Shown here: piece after piece, positions 8,952-17,439 of the stretch
How the letters are laid out: each line of letters opens with the position of its first letter
How positions within the stretch are numbered: position 1 is the first letter of the stretch
Program-made: the position numbers and the translations under genes
Notes under the pieces: model-generated
What the model was told of the DNA's origin: nothing
What the model saw: the letters and a program-made list of their open reading frames with translations, nothing else
The model's database searches: none
DNA from: ZAX-1 sp046533095
Lineage (GTDB): Bacteria > Bacillota > Clostridia > Lachnospirales > Lachnospiraceae
Direction: 5' to 3'
Assembly (NCBI GenBank): GCA_046533095.1
Contig: JAJQRA010000034.1
Coordinates: 62,001 to 126,000 of the forward strand
Length of the DNA stretch: 64,000 nt

Positions 8952-9599
8952 TTATAGAGTTTCCTTTCCCTCCTTTAAAAGCTTGGAAATTAGTTCGGCT
9001 TCTTTTGTGGGATTTTGGCAATGGCAAATCCCTCCACCTGCGATAACAACATCAGCTTTGGCAGCTATATACATGGGAATAGTTGAACTTTTAATTCCGC
9101 CGGCAACAGATACTACCGTGTTTGTCCTATGCTTGACTATAATCTTAAGATCATCGATAGGCTTTTTGCCGGCGGCCTGCTGATCTATGCCGATATGTAC
9201 AGAAATTCCATGTACACCGATGCTTTCCACTTCTTTCATTCTCTTGAGAAGGTCTTCTACACAGATCATATCAACATAGATGTTTTTACCATACGCATTT
9301 GCAGCTTCTTGGCAGCCTTTTATGGTAAGCAAGTCGGTAACCCCTAACACAGTGACATAATCAGCCCCTGCTTTAAAAGCTAATTCTGCTTCATAATATC
9401 CGGCATCCATAATTTTTAAGTCTGCCAGAATTTCATTATTGGGAAATTGTTTTCTAAAATTACGGACGGCTTCCATTCCATATTCCATGATGAATGGACT
9501 GCCTAGTTCAATAATATCTACATATGGTTGGATTTGTTGCATTAATTTCAAGGCATCCATGTAGTTTAAATCATCAATCGCTAATTGCAATTTGGGCAT
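8952..9599 (-). CDS. hxlA: 3-hexulose-6-phosphate synthase
   Basis: A TIM-barrel aldolase of the orotidine-decarboxylase superfamily, about 215 residues. It fixes formaldehyde onto ribulose 5-phosphate; run in reverse it can supply ribulose 5-phosphate. Diagnostic stretches are LQLAID at the N-terminus, the catalytic ILADLKIMDAGYYEAELAFKAGADYVTVLG, and SVAGGIKSS with VVIAGGGI near the C-terminus (phosphate binding). An upstream GTG at 9608 is in frame, but AAAAGG is placed better for the ATG at 9599, which also matches family N-termini. It forms an operon with hxlB. Confidence 0.94.
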   Translation of the reverse strand: MPKLQLAIDDLNYMDALKLMQQIQPYVDIIELGSPFIMEYGMEAVRNFRKQFPNNEILADLKIMDAGYYEAELAFKAGADYVTVLGVTDLLTIKGCQEAANAYGKNIYVDMICVEDLLKRMKEVESIGVHGISVHIGIDQQAAGKKPIDDLKIIVKHRTNTVVSVAGGIKSSTIPMYIAAKADVVIAGGGICHCQNPTKEAELISKLLKEGKETL

Positions 9600-10053
9600 A
9601 AAGACCACATCCTTTTCTCTTTTTTAATTATAAAATCTTCTTATAGGTTATGCTATTCATTCCTTTTATTTAGAATAGGCTGTTAACAATGAGTCTTATT
9701 TCTAGTCTTATAAAACTATTGTAAACAGAAATATATAAATTACAAGTAAAATATCGATAAAATGAATAAAAAACAATATAATTATAAAGGGAAATATCAG
9801 ATTTAGAGCCAATACAAAAAGGTAGTCGGCGAAAACAACCAATGGCATGTGCAAAAAAATATGTATAGAAAAGGAAATTAGGACATAGGAATAGAAATAG
9901 AGTATAATATAGTTTATCAGAACTTGGAACGCAAGTTCTGATAAAAAGGCACATTATTTCGTGCCATGGATCTGATGATAGGAACCGCATTGTGTTCCTA
10001 TCATATTAATAAAATATTACGCCAATGCAAAATATTGGAATAAGGGGTACAAA
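9600..10053. other. Intergenic region between hxlA and the DUF885 gene
   Basis: This region holds the divergent promoters of hxlA and the DUF885 lipoprotein gene and one copy of the three-hairpin repeat (9903-10004). A minus-strand open frame across 9670-9990 overlaps the repeat and looks non-coding. Confidence 0.5.
9903..10004 (+). repeat. Three-hairpin intergenic repeat, copy 1
   Basis: The unit begins TATAATATAGTTTATC and contains three consecutive stem-loops. Stem A is a perfect 13-bp helix (9914-9926 with 9932-9944, 5-nt loop). Stem B is GGCAC/GTGCC (9948-9952 with 9961-9965). Stem C is a perfect 11-bp helix (9975-9985 with 9994-10004). Related copies are at 17041-17322 (three, opposite orientation) and 25461-25545, with a stem-C fragment at 18436-18476. 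This copy lies 50 bases before the DUF885 gene and would be in its leader if transcribed. Confidence 0.85.
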
Positions 10054-11859
10054 ATGGTAGATAAAGTTATGAAAAATAGGAAAATGAAGTTCAGCGCACT
10101 CCTGTGTATCTGTCTTGTTTTGACAGGCTGTAGCCTTTTTTTAAAAAATGACAATAATAGTTTAAAACAAAACCTGCAAGCGGAGGATAGAAAAGAAGAA
10201 GTTAGGCAACAATTCGACGACTATTTGGATAGCCTTTTTTGCGAAGAGGTAACGGCTAGTACGATTAATCTGCATTATACGTTGACGAACCCGGAAAATT
10301 ATGGAATTAAAGAGTATCCGATTACATATGGGACAATTTCTACACAGGCAATTGATGAAGGAGTTGCTATACTGGAAAATATAAAAGCCACACTATCCAG
10401 CTATGACAAAAAATTGCTCCGTAAAGAGCAGCAGATGACCTATGATATATTGATGGATTATGCTAAAAATGAACTTGGCAACACGGATTTATATCTATAT
10501 CATGAAATATTACGTGCCTCCACGGGAACACAGGCAGAATTACCGGTACTTATGGCGGAATATACGTTTTACCGCGAGCAGGATATAAAAGATTATTTAG
10601 GGTTGCTTTTGGAATTGCCAGATTATTTTAGACAGATCATTGCATTTGAAAAAGACAAAGCGAATGTAGGATTGTTTATGCCGGATTTTGCAGCAGACGA
10701 TGTGATTACGCAATGTGAAAATTTTATCAAAGAACCGGAAAACAATTACCTCTTGGATACGTTTAATGATAAAGTAGATGCGATGCCGGAAATTAGTGAA
10801 GAGCAGAAAACGGCATATAAAGAAGAAAATGAAGTTGCTGTATTAGAATGTGTCGTCCCGGCGTATAGCATATTGATTCAAGAAATAACAGCGTTAAAAG
10901 GAAGTGGAACGAATGAATTAGGGCTTTGCTATTATAAAGATGGAAAAGAATATTATGAATATCTAGTCAAATATTATACTGGCTCCAATCTTTCTATTGA
11001 AAAAATGCAAAAACAAACAGAAGACAAAAGAATGAGGGACATCAAAGAAGTTGCACGATTGGTAGAGGAGGATCCAGATTTGCTGACGCAAACTACTAGC
11101 TATGCATTTGCACAAGCAGAACCGGCCGCTATTATAAAAGATCTTCAAAATAAAATGCAAGCAGATTTTAAGGCATTGCCGGATACGGACGTTATTATAA
11201 AATATGTACATGATTCCTTAGAGGAGTATATGGCACCCGCTTTTTATTTAACAGCGCCTATTGATGATTCTTCGCCAAAGGCTATCTATATTAATCGCTC
11301 TAGTAATTATGAGAAGATAAAACTATATACGACATTGGCTCATGAAGGTTTCCCGGGACATTTGTATCAAAATGTGATGGAACACAACGTTATGGAACAT
11401 AATATCCTTAAGGTCCGTAGCCTGATTAATTGTATAGGCTATTCAGAAGGCTGGGCAACCTATGTAGAAATGCTGTCTTATTATTATGCAGACATTGACC
11501 CTCGACTTGCGGCAGTGTTGCAGCAGGATCAATCCGCTATGTTAAGCCTTTATGCAACGGCTGACATGGGAATACATTATGATGGTTGGACATTAGAGGA
11601 AACCAAAGATTTTTTTGCACAATATAGAATTACAAATGAAGAGGCAATCACAGACATTTTTCACTTAATCGTAGAAGAACCGGGGCATTATTTAAAATAT
11701 TATATTGGCTATCTGGAGTTTTTAAACTTAAACGACTATGCAAAAAAAACATATGGAGAAAAGTATAGTGACTATCAATTCCATGAAACAATTATGAATA
11801 TGGGCTCAGCGCCATTTTATATATTGAAAGAATATTTGCCGGATTATTATGGCAAATAA
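10054..11859 (+). CDS. DUF885-family lipoprotein, putative metallopeptidase
   Basis: A 601-residue exported protein. The N-terminus is a lipoprotein signal: basic residues, a hydrophobic stretch and the lipobox LTGCS at about residues 25-29. The body matches DUF885, a family related to zinc carboxypeptidases. The signature HEGFPGH (His430, Glu431, His436) and the downstream YSEGWATYVE are present and would form the metal site. GGGG sits eight bases before the ATG. The three-hairpin repeat is immediately upstream. Its stop lies 10 bases from the convergent rsmI stop. The substrate is unknown; peptide degradation at the outer face of the membrane is the usual inference. Confidence 0.9.
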   Translation: MVDKVMKNRKMKFSALLCICLVLTGCSLFLKNDNNSLKQNLQAEDRKEEVRQQFDDYLDSLFCEEVTASTINLHYTLTNPENYGIKEYPITYGTISTQAIDEGVAILENIKATLSSYDKKLLRKEQQMTYDILMDYAKNELGNTDLYLYHEILRASTGTQAELPVLMAEYTFYREQDIKDYLGLLLELPDYFRQIIAFEKDKANVGLFMPDFAADDVITQCENFIKEPENNYLLDTFNDKVDAMPEISEEQKTAYKEENEVAVLECVVPAYSILIQEITALKGSGTNELGLCYYKDGKEYYEYLVKYYTGSNLSIEKMQKQTEDKRMRDIKEVARLVEEDPDLLTQTTSYAFAQAEPAAIIKDLQNKMQADFKALPDTDVIIKYVHDSLEEYMAPAFYLTAPIDDSSPKAIYINRSSNYEKIKLYTTLAHEGFPGHLYQNVMEHNVMEHNILKVRSLINCIGYSEGWATYVEMLSYYYADIDPRLAAVLQQDQSAMLSLYATADMGIHYDGWTLEETKDFFAQYRITNEEAITDIFHLIVEEPGHYLKYYIGYLEFLNLNDYAKKTYGEKYSDYQFHETIMNMGSAPFYILKEYLPDYYGK

Positions 11860-11869
11860 CGTTCGCTTA

Positions 11870-12718
11870 TCATCTTTTGCATTCCAATAAAGCAGTATAG
11901 ACATCTCGCTTCGAGATACCCCTATCTTTTGCTACAAGCCGCATAGATTCTTTTTGTGGTATGCCTTTTGATTCATAGAGGGACATATGATCGGTAAGAG
12001 AAAGGGATTGCCATTCTAGCTGCTGTTCTTTTTGTATGTCCTGCGGATTTTTACCTTCTATTAAAATCACACATTCCCCTCTTGGACTGCTTTGCGTATA
12101 AGCAGCAATGGCACCTATAAAAGTTGTCCGAAAAGCAGTTTCATATTTTTTGGTAAGCTCACGGCAGATGGTAATGTTGCGATTGCCAAGGGCAGATAGC
12201 AATTCATCTAACGTTTTGACTAAATGATGGGGAGCTTCATATATAATAATCGTACGAGTTTCATTTTTCAAAGTAGATAGAATCGTGGCCCGTTCTTTTT
12301 TATCTTTTGGTAAAAAGGCTTCAAAGACAAACCTTCTTGTGGATAAGCCGGATAAAGTCAGCGCAGTAATGCAGGCGACAGCTCCGGGTAGCGAAGTCAC
12401 TTCAATACCGGATGCATAGCAAATACGGACAAGGTCTTCGCCCGGATCGGAAATACCAGGCGTACCGGCATCTGTAATCAGGGCAATACTTTCACCGGCT
12501 TTTAACTTATCCACTAATTGGTAGGCTTTTTCAATTTTGTTATATTCATGATAGCTTGTCATAGGTGTCTTTATCTCAAAATGATTTAATAATTTAATGG
12601 AATTTCTAGTATCTTCCGCCGCAATTAAATCCACTTCCTTTAAGGTACGCAGAACTCGTAACGTGATATCCTCCAGATTGCCAATTGGTGTGGCACATAA
12701 ATATAATATTCCTTGCAT
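11870..12718 (-). CDS. rsmI: 16S rRNA (cytidine(1402)-2'-O)-methyltransferase
   Basis: RsmI (YabC/YraL family), about 282 residues. It methylates the ribose of C1402 in the decoding centre of 16S rRNA. Typical features are LYLCATPIGNLEDITLR at the N-terminus, AAEDTRNSIKLL, ALITDAGTPGISDPG (methyl-donor-binding loop) and SLPGAVACITAL. The ATG at 12718 has GGAGG at ideal spacing; the ATG one codon upstream is also possible. It is the last gene of the minus-strand block yaaR-holB-ricT-trmN6-rsmI, an order shared with Bacillus. A 60-bp tandem duplication separates it from trmN6. Confidence 0.96.
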   Translation of the reverse strand: MQGILYLCATPIGNLEDITLRVLRTLKEVDLIAAEDTRNSIKLLNHFEIKTPMTSYHEYNKIEKAYQLVDKLKAGESIALITDAGTPGISDPGEDLVRICYASGIEVTSLPGAVACITALTLSGLSTRRFVFEAFLPKDKKERATILSTLKNETRTIIIYEAPHHLVKTLDELLSALGNRNITICRELTKKYETAFRTTFIGAIAAYTQSSPRGECVILIEGKNPQDIQKEQQLEWQSLSLTDHMSLYESKGIPQKESMRLVAKDRGISKRDVYTALLECKR

Positions 12719-12728
12719 CATACACCTC

Positions 12729-12848
12729 CGTATTGCACAGAATTTTGCACATATTCAATTTGTGGATGCACAAATTAGTTAGCACTTTCGTATTGCACAG
12801 AATTTTGCACATATTCAATTTGTGGCTACACAAATTGGTTACGTTAGC
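12729..12848. repeat. 60-bp tandem duplication between trmN6 and rsmI
   Basis: Two adjacent 60-bp units (12729-12788 and 12789-12848) are nearly identical. Each contains the inverted repeat AATTTGTG/CACAAATT, able to form a hairpin. The unit next to rsmI abuts its ribosome site. This is one of several short duplications at gene junctions in the window. Confidence 0.9.
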
Positions 12849-12857
12849 ATACTACGA

Positions 12858-13595
12858 TTAGTAACCATAGATATCATAGATTTCATCTGTATATATACCG
12901 GGTTCTTTATAGACAATCAACGGTTTTTCTACGGTAATCCTTGGTTTTCCTCCCCGTAGGCCTTCTATCAGTACCATATTAGGTTCTTTGTCAGCAAATG
13001 GGTGGACAAGTTTCATTCGCTTAGGTTCAATGCCGAACTGATTCATAAGGCACATAATCTCTGCGAGGCGAAAGGGGCGATGTACCATATAAAACCTTCC
13101 TTGTGGTTTTAAAAGCCTTGCACTTTCTCGTAGGATGTCTGTTAGGTTGCATAAAATTTCATGCCGTGCAATCGCTTTTGCCATACATGTATTCGTAAGC
13201 CCATGCTGATCGGTCATATAGGGCGGGTTTGTTGTGACTACATGAAAAGAAGATGCTCCAAATTGATTTGAAACATCTTTGATATCGCCAAGTTCAATTG
13301 CTATTTTATCTTCTAAGTGGTTGTATATGACACTACGCTTTGCCATATTTACACTTTCCGGTTGAATTTCCAGACCAGTAAAATGCTGCCCATTTGTTTT
13401 AGCCTCTAGTAAAATAGGTATAATACCGGTTCCTGTTCCGAGGTCTATTGTCAATTCGCCGGTTTTTACATTGGCAAAGCCCGAGAGCAGTACGGCGTCC
13501 ATGCCAAAGCAAAAAGTTTGCGGATTTTGAATAATATAATATCCGTTACGGTGCAGCTCGTCTAGTCTTTCTCCGGGCAAAAGTCCAATTGCCAT
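12858..13595 (-). CDS. trmN6: tRNA1(Val) (adenine(37)-N6)-methyltransferase family protein
   Basis: A 245-residue class I methyltransferase of the TrmN6/YfiC (Bacillus YabB) family. Motif I is TIDLGTGTGIIPILLEA (about 49-65) and the target-base motif NPPY is residues 123-126. The opening ERLDELHRNGYYIIQNP, with FCFGMDAVLL, is characteristic. The enzyme methylates A37 of a tRNA in E. coli; the exact substrate here is inferred. AAGGAG precedes the ATG at good spacing. The neighbours ricT and rsmI match the Bacillus order yaaT-yabB-yabC. Confidence 0.93.
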   Translation of the reverse strand: MAIGLLPGERLDELHRNGYYIIQNPQTFCFGMDAVLLSGFANVKTGELTIDLGTGTGIIPILLEAKTNGQHFTGLEIQPESVNMAKRSVIYNHLEDKIAIELGDIKDVSNQFGASSFHVVTTNPPYMTDQHGLTNTCMAKAIARHEILCNLTDILRESARLLKPQGRFYMVHRPFRLAEIMCLMNQFGIEPKRMKLVHPFADKEPNMVLIEGLRGGKPRITVEKPLIVYKEPGIYTDEIYDIYGY

Positions 13596-13618
13596 ACATC
13601 CTACTCCTTATTGCTATA

Positions 13619-14518
13619 TCACAGTTTTGAGGTTGCTTCCCGATCTTCTAAAGCAGCCAATTCCTTTAATTCTTCCGGAGAAAGTTTAATACTATCCTTT
13701 TTACGTCTTGGTTTAAAACGAATTTCATTTATCTTATATTCCCGAATTTCTTTTTCGTCATTGACATCCACAATCACTTTTGCAGACTGGCGCAACACGC
13801 TGACGCTTTGTACTTCACCTTTTAAATGATCATTTGTGGTAACATAATCGCCGATAACGGGAAGCTTGCTGTTTAGGTATTCATAGGTTTCTTCTTCATT
13901 TTTTAAGCAGCACATGAGCCTGCCGCAAACGCCGGAGATTTTCGTTGGATTTAAGGAAAGGTTCTGTTCTTTTGCCATCTTTATAGATACGGGAGCAAAT
14001 TCAGCAAGGTACGTGTTGCAGCAGAGGGCTCTACCGCAGATACCCATACCACCTAAAATTTTAGTCTCATCTCTTACGCCAATCTGCCGCAGTTCAATCC
14101 GGGTGCGGAATACCGATGCGAGGTCTTTTACCAGCTCTCGAAAATCGATGCGCCCATCGGCTGTAAAATAAAAAAGAAGCTTGTTATTGTCAAATGTGTA
14201 TTCAGAATCTACGAGTTTCATTTGCAGGTTGTGCTTTTGTATTTTTTCCAAACAGATTTTAAAGGCATCAGCTTCACGTTCTCTATTCTTCGCCTCTACT
14301 CGCTCATCTTCTGGTGTGGCTACCCGGATAACAGGTTTTAGCGGTTGAATGACCTTATCTTCTGAAACTTCCTTTTGGCCAATTGCGATGGTGCCATATT
14401 CTATACCACGTACGGTTTCAACGATTACATGGTCTCCGACTTCTATTTTAAAAGAGAGCGGATCAAAATAATAAATTTTACCAGCTGTACGAAATCTCAC
14501 TCCAACTATTTTAACCAT
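13619..14518 (-). CDS. ricT: PSP1-domain protein RicT (YaaT)
   Basis: A 299-residue PSP1-domain protein. In Bacillus, RicT (YaaT) acts with RicA and RicF in a complex carrying iron-sulfur clusters that promotes RNase Y-dependent mRNA maturation and affects sporulation and competence. The conserved cysteine motifs GICGRALCC and GVCGRLMCC are both present at about 155-205. The C-terminal tail (FKPRRKKDSI onwards) is charged. The junction with holB has been tandemly triplicated: two fossil start regions encoding 10-residue peptides that begin MIKIV and MVKAV lie upstream of the true start MVKIV. The ribosome site is GGAG, ten bases ahead. Confidence 0.96.
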   Translation of the reverse strand: MVKIVGVRFRTAGKIYYFDPLSFKIEVGDHVIVETVRGIEYGTIAIGQKEVSEDKVIQPLKPVIRVATPEDERVEAKNREREADAFKICLEKIQKHNLQMKLVDSEYTFDNNKLLFYFTADGRIDFRELVKDLASVFRTRIELRQIGVRDETKILGGMGICGRALCCNTYLAEFAPVSIKMAKEQNLSLNPTKISGVCGRLMCCLKNEEETYEYLNSKLPVIGDYVTTNDHLKGEVQSVSVLRQSAKVIVDVNDEKEIREYKINEIRFKPRRKKDSIKLSPEELKELAALEDREATSKL

Positions 14519-14652
14519 GTTTTTAATTCTCCTTTAATAGCAAGCAATAAGAACTGCTTTAACCATATTTCTAATTTTCTTTAATAGCAAGCAATAGTAA
14601 CTATTTTAATCATATTTCTAATTTTCTCTTATAGTGAGCAATAGTAACTCCA
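14516..14652. repeat. Triplicated holB-ricT gene junction
   Basis: Three adjacent copies of a 47-48-bp unit carry the last codons of holB, a spacer and the first codons of ricT. The start triplets (CAT on the plus strand) are at 14516, 14564 and 14611. The two outer copies each keep an ATG-initiated frame of ten codons ending in TAA. Confidence 0.9.
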
Positions 14653-15607
14653 TTACCAAATCAAAATTAACATTTGCATTTAGGCGACGTTTTGCTTTAT
14701 CTACGGCTTTAATAATCAGTTCAATTCCATGATAGGAGCTGGTACTCGCCTGTTTCCTTATATTGTAAACCTCATCTTTAAAAACAAGGTTGTTTGCATC
14801 TGTAGTAGCCTTATATAAAAGCAAATCTCGATACCATATCATTATAATATCAAAATAGTCGTTTATTTGTAGCTTATAATTGCTAATGTGTTTTATTGCC
14901 TCCACCATTTCGTATAGTTCAATATCTTTTAACCGCTTTATAAGCTGTAGCGCGGAATCTTTTATATCATTAAAATCTTCATTTGTTGCTAATTGAATGG
15001 CTTTTCCAACGTTGCCTTGGGAAAATGCGGAACAAACATCTGCTTTGTAGTCCGGCACTTGATATTTTTCGATTAAAAATGCTTTGATTTTGTAACTGGC
15101 AACGGCCTTTAGATGTAAGGTAATACAACGAGAAAGAATCGTTGGCAAAAAGGAATCTGCATTTATAGTTAAAAGAAAAATAATAGCATAAGAAGGAGGT
15201 TCTTCAATGGTCTTTAAGAGTGCATTTTGCGATTGGATATTCATTTTCTCAGCTTCGTCGATAATATATATCTTGTAGGGACCTTTGTAAGGCTTTATTT
15301 GTATATCACTGTTTATCTGGCGACGTATGTCATCTACAGAAATGGTATTCGGTTTTTCATGTTGAAGATAAATAATATCCGGATGGTTTTTCGTTTGAGC
15401 CTGTTTACATGAATGGCAGGTAAGGCAAGGCTCAACACCCCCATTTTCACACTGCAAAAGCATGGAGAACGTTTCGGCCAACATCCGCTTTCCAGATTTA
15501 TCCGCCCCATTTAGTATATATGCATGAGAAATTTTGTTTAAAATTTTGGCATTTTGTAAATGTCCAATAATGTGTTCGTGTCCTATAATATCTGAAAAAC
15601 CAGTCAT
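14618..15607 (-). CDS. holB: DNA polymerase III subunit delta'
   Basis: A 329-residue clamp-loader AAA+ subunit. The N-terminus FSDIIGHEHIIGHLQNA is standard. The P-loop position reads NGADKSGKRMLAETF (about 33-47), the zinc module is CLTCHSCKQAQTKNHPD, the Walker B-like stretch is KIYIIDEAEKMN, and sensor 1 and the SRC arginine motif appear in TILSRC. It works in the replisome with the delta and tau subunits. It lies between yaaR and ricT as in Bacillus. GGAG precedes the ATG. Confidence 0.96.
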   Translation of the reverse strand: MTGFSDIIGHEHIIGHLQNAKILNKISHAYILNGADKSGKRMLAETFSMLLQCENGGVEPCLTCHSCKQAQTKNHPDIIYLQHEKPNTISVDDIRRQINSDIQIKPYKGPYKIYIIDEAEKMNIQSQNALLKTIEEPPSYAIIFLLTINADSFLPTILSRCITLHLKAVASYKIKAFLIEKYQVPDYKADVCSAFSQGNVGKAIQLATNEDFNDIKDSALQLIKRLKDIELYEMVEAIKHISNYKLQINDYFDIIMIWYRDLLLYKATTDANNLVFKDEVYNIRKQASTSSYHGIELIIKAVDKAKRRLNANVNFDLVMELLLLTIREN

Positions 15608-15649
15608 ATAAACTCCTATCTACCGTTATGATTCACAAAACACACAAAT

Positions 15650-16090
15650 TCAGGTGGAAATATCTAAGAGAAGTCCGCGTATTTCCCCAATTTTACCAAG
15701 TATCGCTAGATTGTCTTGCTCATCTTTTACGAGTTCATTGGCTAAGTCATCAAGATTTTGATCCACAAGTTTGACGATGCCGTAGACACGATGCCGCCCT
15801 CTGCGGTCTAAAAAGTTTTCTCTGGAAAATTTATGGGAGCGGTTTACAACTTCGTTTAAGAAATCCTTTACAAGTTCACGGTATTTCTTCATATCCCTGA
15901 TATCCATGTGCTTTGCCAGCTTGTCGCCCTGTTCGGTAATGTCTTGCATAAGGTTGTTTAATTTTGTCTGGAGCTCTTTTTCCTCAATATTGCTTGTCAG
16001 TGTAAATTTGAAAGTGCCATCCCCTTGATTTACTGTATGGATGGGTTCCACTTTGGTAGCGGTGGTGGCTTGGTTTACTTTAATATCCAT
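15650..16090 (-). CDS. yaaR: YaaR-family protein (DUF327)
   Basis: A 146-residue YaaR/DUF327 protein of unknown function, strongly linked to holB in Firmicutes. The core includes DIRDMKKYRELVKDFLNEV and a basic RRGRHRVYGIVKLVDQNLD segment. No signal peptide or membrane helix is visible. It starts at ATG with GGGG seven bases ahead and ends 42 bases before holB, so co-transcription is likely. The identification comes from family sequence and synteny; no activity can be assigned. Confidence 0.9.
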   Translation of the reverse strand: MDIKVNQATTATKVEPIHTVNQGDGTFKFTLTSNIEEKELQTKLNNLMQDITEQGDKLAKHMDIRDMKKYRELVKDFLNEVVNRSHKFSRENFLDRRGRHRVYGIVKLVDQNLDDLANELVKDEQDNLAILGKIGEIRGLLLDIST

Positions 16091-16121
16091 ATTTAAACCC
16101 CTTTGAACTCTAGTCCATTCC

Positions 16122-16139
16122 TATCCGCTTTAGCGGATA
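16122..16139. other. Short hairpin between the guanylate kinase-like gene and yaaR
   Basis: TATCCGC (16122-16128) pairs with GCGGATA (16133-16139) over a TTTA loop. No T-run follows on either side, so it is a processing or attenuation candidate rather than a clear terminator. Confidence 0.4.
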
Positions 16140-16206
16140 CTACAATTAGTCACCAGTGCACGAAATAGTTACCAGTTAGTTATATATCATATATCGGCTT
16201 TTCTAG

Positions 16207-16797
16207 TTATGATATGAATCCCGATATATAGGTAATAATTTCATCTTTTGTTTTTTCCGAATCTTCATTTTGAAATATTCGATTTATTCCTGCTTTTAAA
16301 AGTTTTTCCTTTGAAAAATCAGAGTCATCAGCCAAAAACCTACGACAAAGTTCCTGATAACAAGGATGTTCCTGCGCTCGTTCTCGATCTAGTGCACGTT
16401 GCAGGCGCAGAGCATCCGCTACTACAATATAAATGGGAATTATGCGGTCTATTCCAAAATAATCTTGCATTTTCCGATAGGATTCTAATGTTCCAATGAC
16501 TAGATAGCTGTCTATGTCAAGGTTTAGCTGGTGGTCATCTACCGTAAAGTATTTCCATGTTCCATGAATTGTATCATAGGAACGAAGCTCAATGACTTTT
16601 TTTTCTGCTAAAAGCTTGGTCAAGGTTTCTTCATTGGAAAAAAAATATTCAATGTTGTTTGTTTCACCTTGACGTATCGGCCTTGTAGTATAGGAAACAA
16701 GGGTTTTAAGAGGAAGTGCATTGGAAGATACTATTTTTTTATATAAGGTATCTTTTCCAGAGGAACTTTTACCCATAATACAAAATATGTTGCCCAT
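16207..16797 (-). CDS. Guanylate kinase-like P-loop kinase
   Basis: About 196 residues from the preferred ATG at 16797, which has GGAG eight bases upstream; an in-frame start 54 bases further up has no ribosome site. The P-loop GKSSSGKDTLYKKI and the guanylate-kinase-type stretch LVSYTTRPIRQGETNNIEYF are clear, with the NMP-binding YTTRP motif intact. The rest diverges from canonical Gmk (for example ELRSYDTIHGTWKYFT in place of the usual YGT stretch). It sits where Bacillus has tmk-yaaQ, upstream of yaaR-holB. It may phosphorylate a nucleotide other than GMP, or be a second Gmk. Confidence 0.85.
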   Translation of the reverse strand: MGNIFCIMGKSSSGKDTLYKKIVSSNALPLKTLVSYTTRPIRQGETNNIEYFFSNEETLTKLLAEKKVIELRSYDTIHGTWKYFTVDDHQLNLDIDSYLVIGTLESYRKMQDYFGIDRIIPIYIVVADALRLQRALDRERAQEHPCYQELCRRFLADDSDFSKEKLLKAGINRIFQNEDSEKTKDEIITYISGFIS

Positions 16798-16849
16798 ATG
16801 TTTTCTCCATTTATTTTTATAGAAAAGGAAATGCCTGCCTATTAAACTC

Positions 16850-16876
16850 AAAAATACCGTCTGTTTCCAGACGGTA
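16850..16876 (-). terminator. Terminator or attenuator upstream of the guanylate kinase-like gene
   Basis: TACCGTCTG pairs perfectly with CAGACGGTA (16868-16876 with 16855-16863, 4-nt loop). Read on the minus strand, a run of five T follows directly (16854-16850). It lies 53 bases before the start at 16797, so it either ends upstream transcription or attenuates this operon. Confidence 0.75.
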
Positions 16877-17040
16877 GAATTAAATTCACCCGTTTTTAGC
16901 CCTTATACATATTATAGCATTGTTAAGAAGAGATTGCAATTCATTTTTTTTCATGAAATAGGACAAAGGAGGGAGTATTTTTTTGCAAGCAACAAAATAG
17001 TTGCCCTGCTATCAAAAGCCTGTTATAATTTACAATATTG

Positions 17041-17322
17041 TAGGAACAAAATACGGTTCCTATAATCAGATCCATGGCGCAAAAAAGTGCGCCTTTTTAT
17101 CAGAACCTGCGTTGCAGCTTCGGATAAACTATATTATTGAACATTAGTAGTTCAATAATCAGATCCATGGCGCAAAAAAGTGCGCCTTTTTATCAGAACC
17201 TGCGTTGCAGCTTCGGATAAACTATATTATTGAACATTAGTAGTTCAATAATCAGATCCATGGCGCAAAAGATGCGCCTTTTTATCAGAACCTGCGTTGT
17301 AGCTTCTGATAAACTATATTAC
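17041..17322 (-). repeat. Three tandem copies of the three-hairpin repeat
   Basis: The same element as at 9903-10004, in the opposite orientation and repeated three times with an exact 93-bp period (ATCAGATCCATGGCGC begins at 17065, 17158 and 17251). Stem B is GGCGC/GCGCC here instead of GGCAC/GTGCC. Stem C is TAGGAAC/GTTCCTA in the first copy and TTATTGAAC/GTTCAATAA in the next two, so pairing is kept while sequence changes. The array fills most of the 640-base gap between the guanylate kinase-like gene and the metallo-beta-lactamase-fold gene; the rest of that gap shows no gene. Confidence 0.9.
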
Positions 17323-17439
17323 GTAGATATTGAATTCTTTTTCAAACCGCATGAGCAACAGAATCATATAGGAATATAAATTTCAAACTTTGTGTGGGAT
17401 AATATCTTATCAAATGATAGAGAGATTGGAGGAAACAAC

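Noticed and set aside
9670..9990. A 106-residue minus-strand frame
   Set aside because: It overlaps the three-hairpin repeat and is rich in Phe, Tyr and Cys with no domain pattern.
12606..12833. A 75-residue frame across the 60-bp duplication
   Set aside because: Its internal repeats come from the DNA duplication and it runs into rsmI in another frame.
17041..17322. Possible CRISPR array
   Set aside because: The 93-bp units are almost wholly conserved, with no variable spacers, and no cas gene is present.
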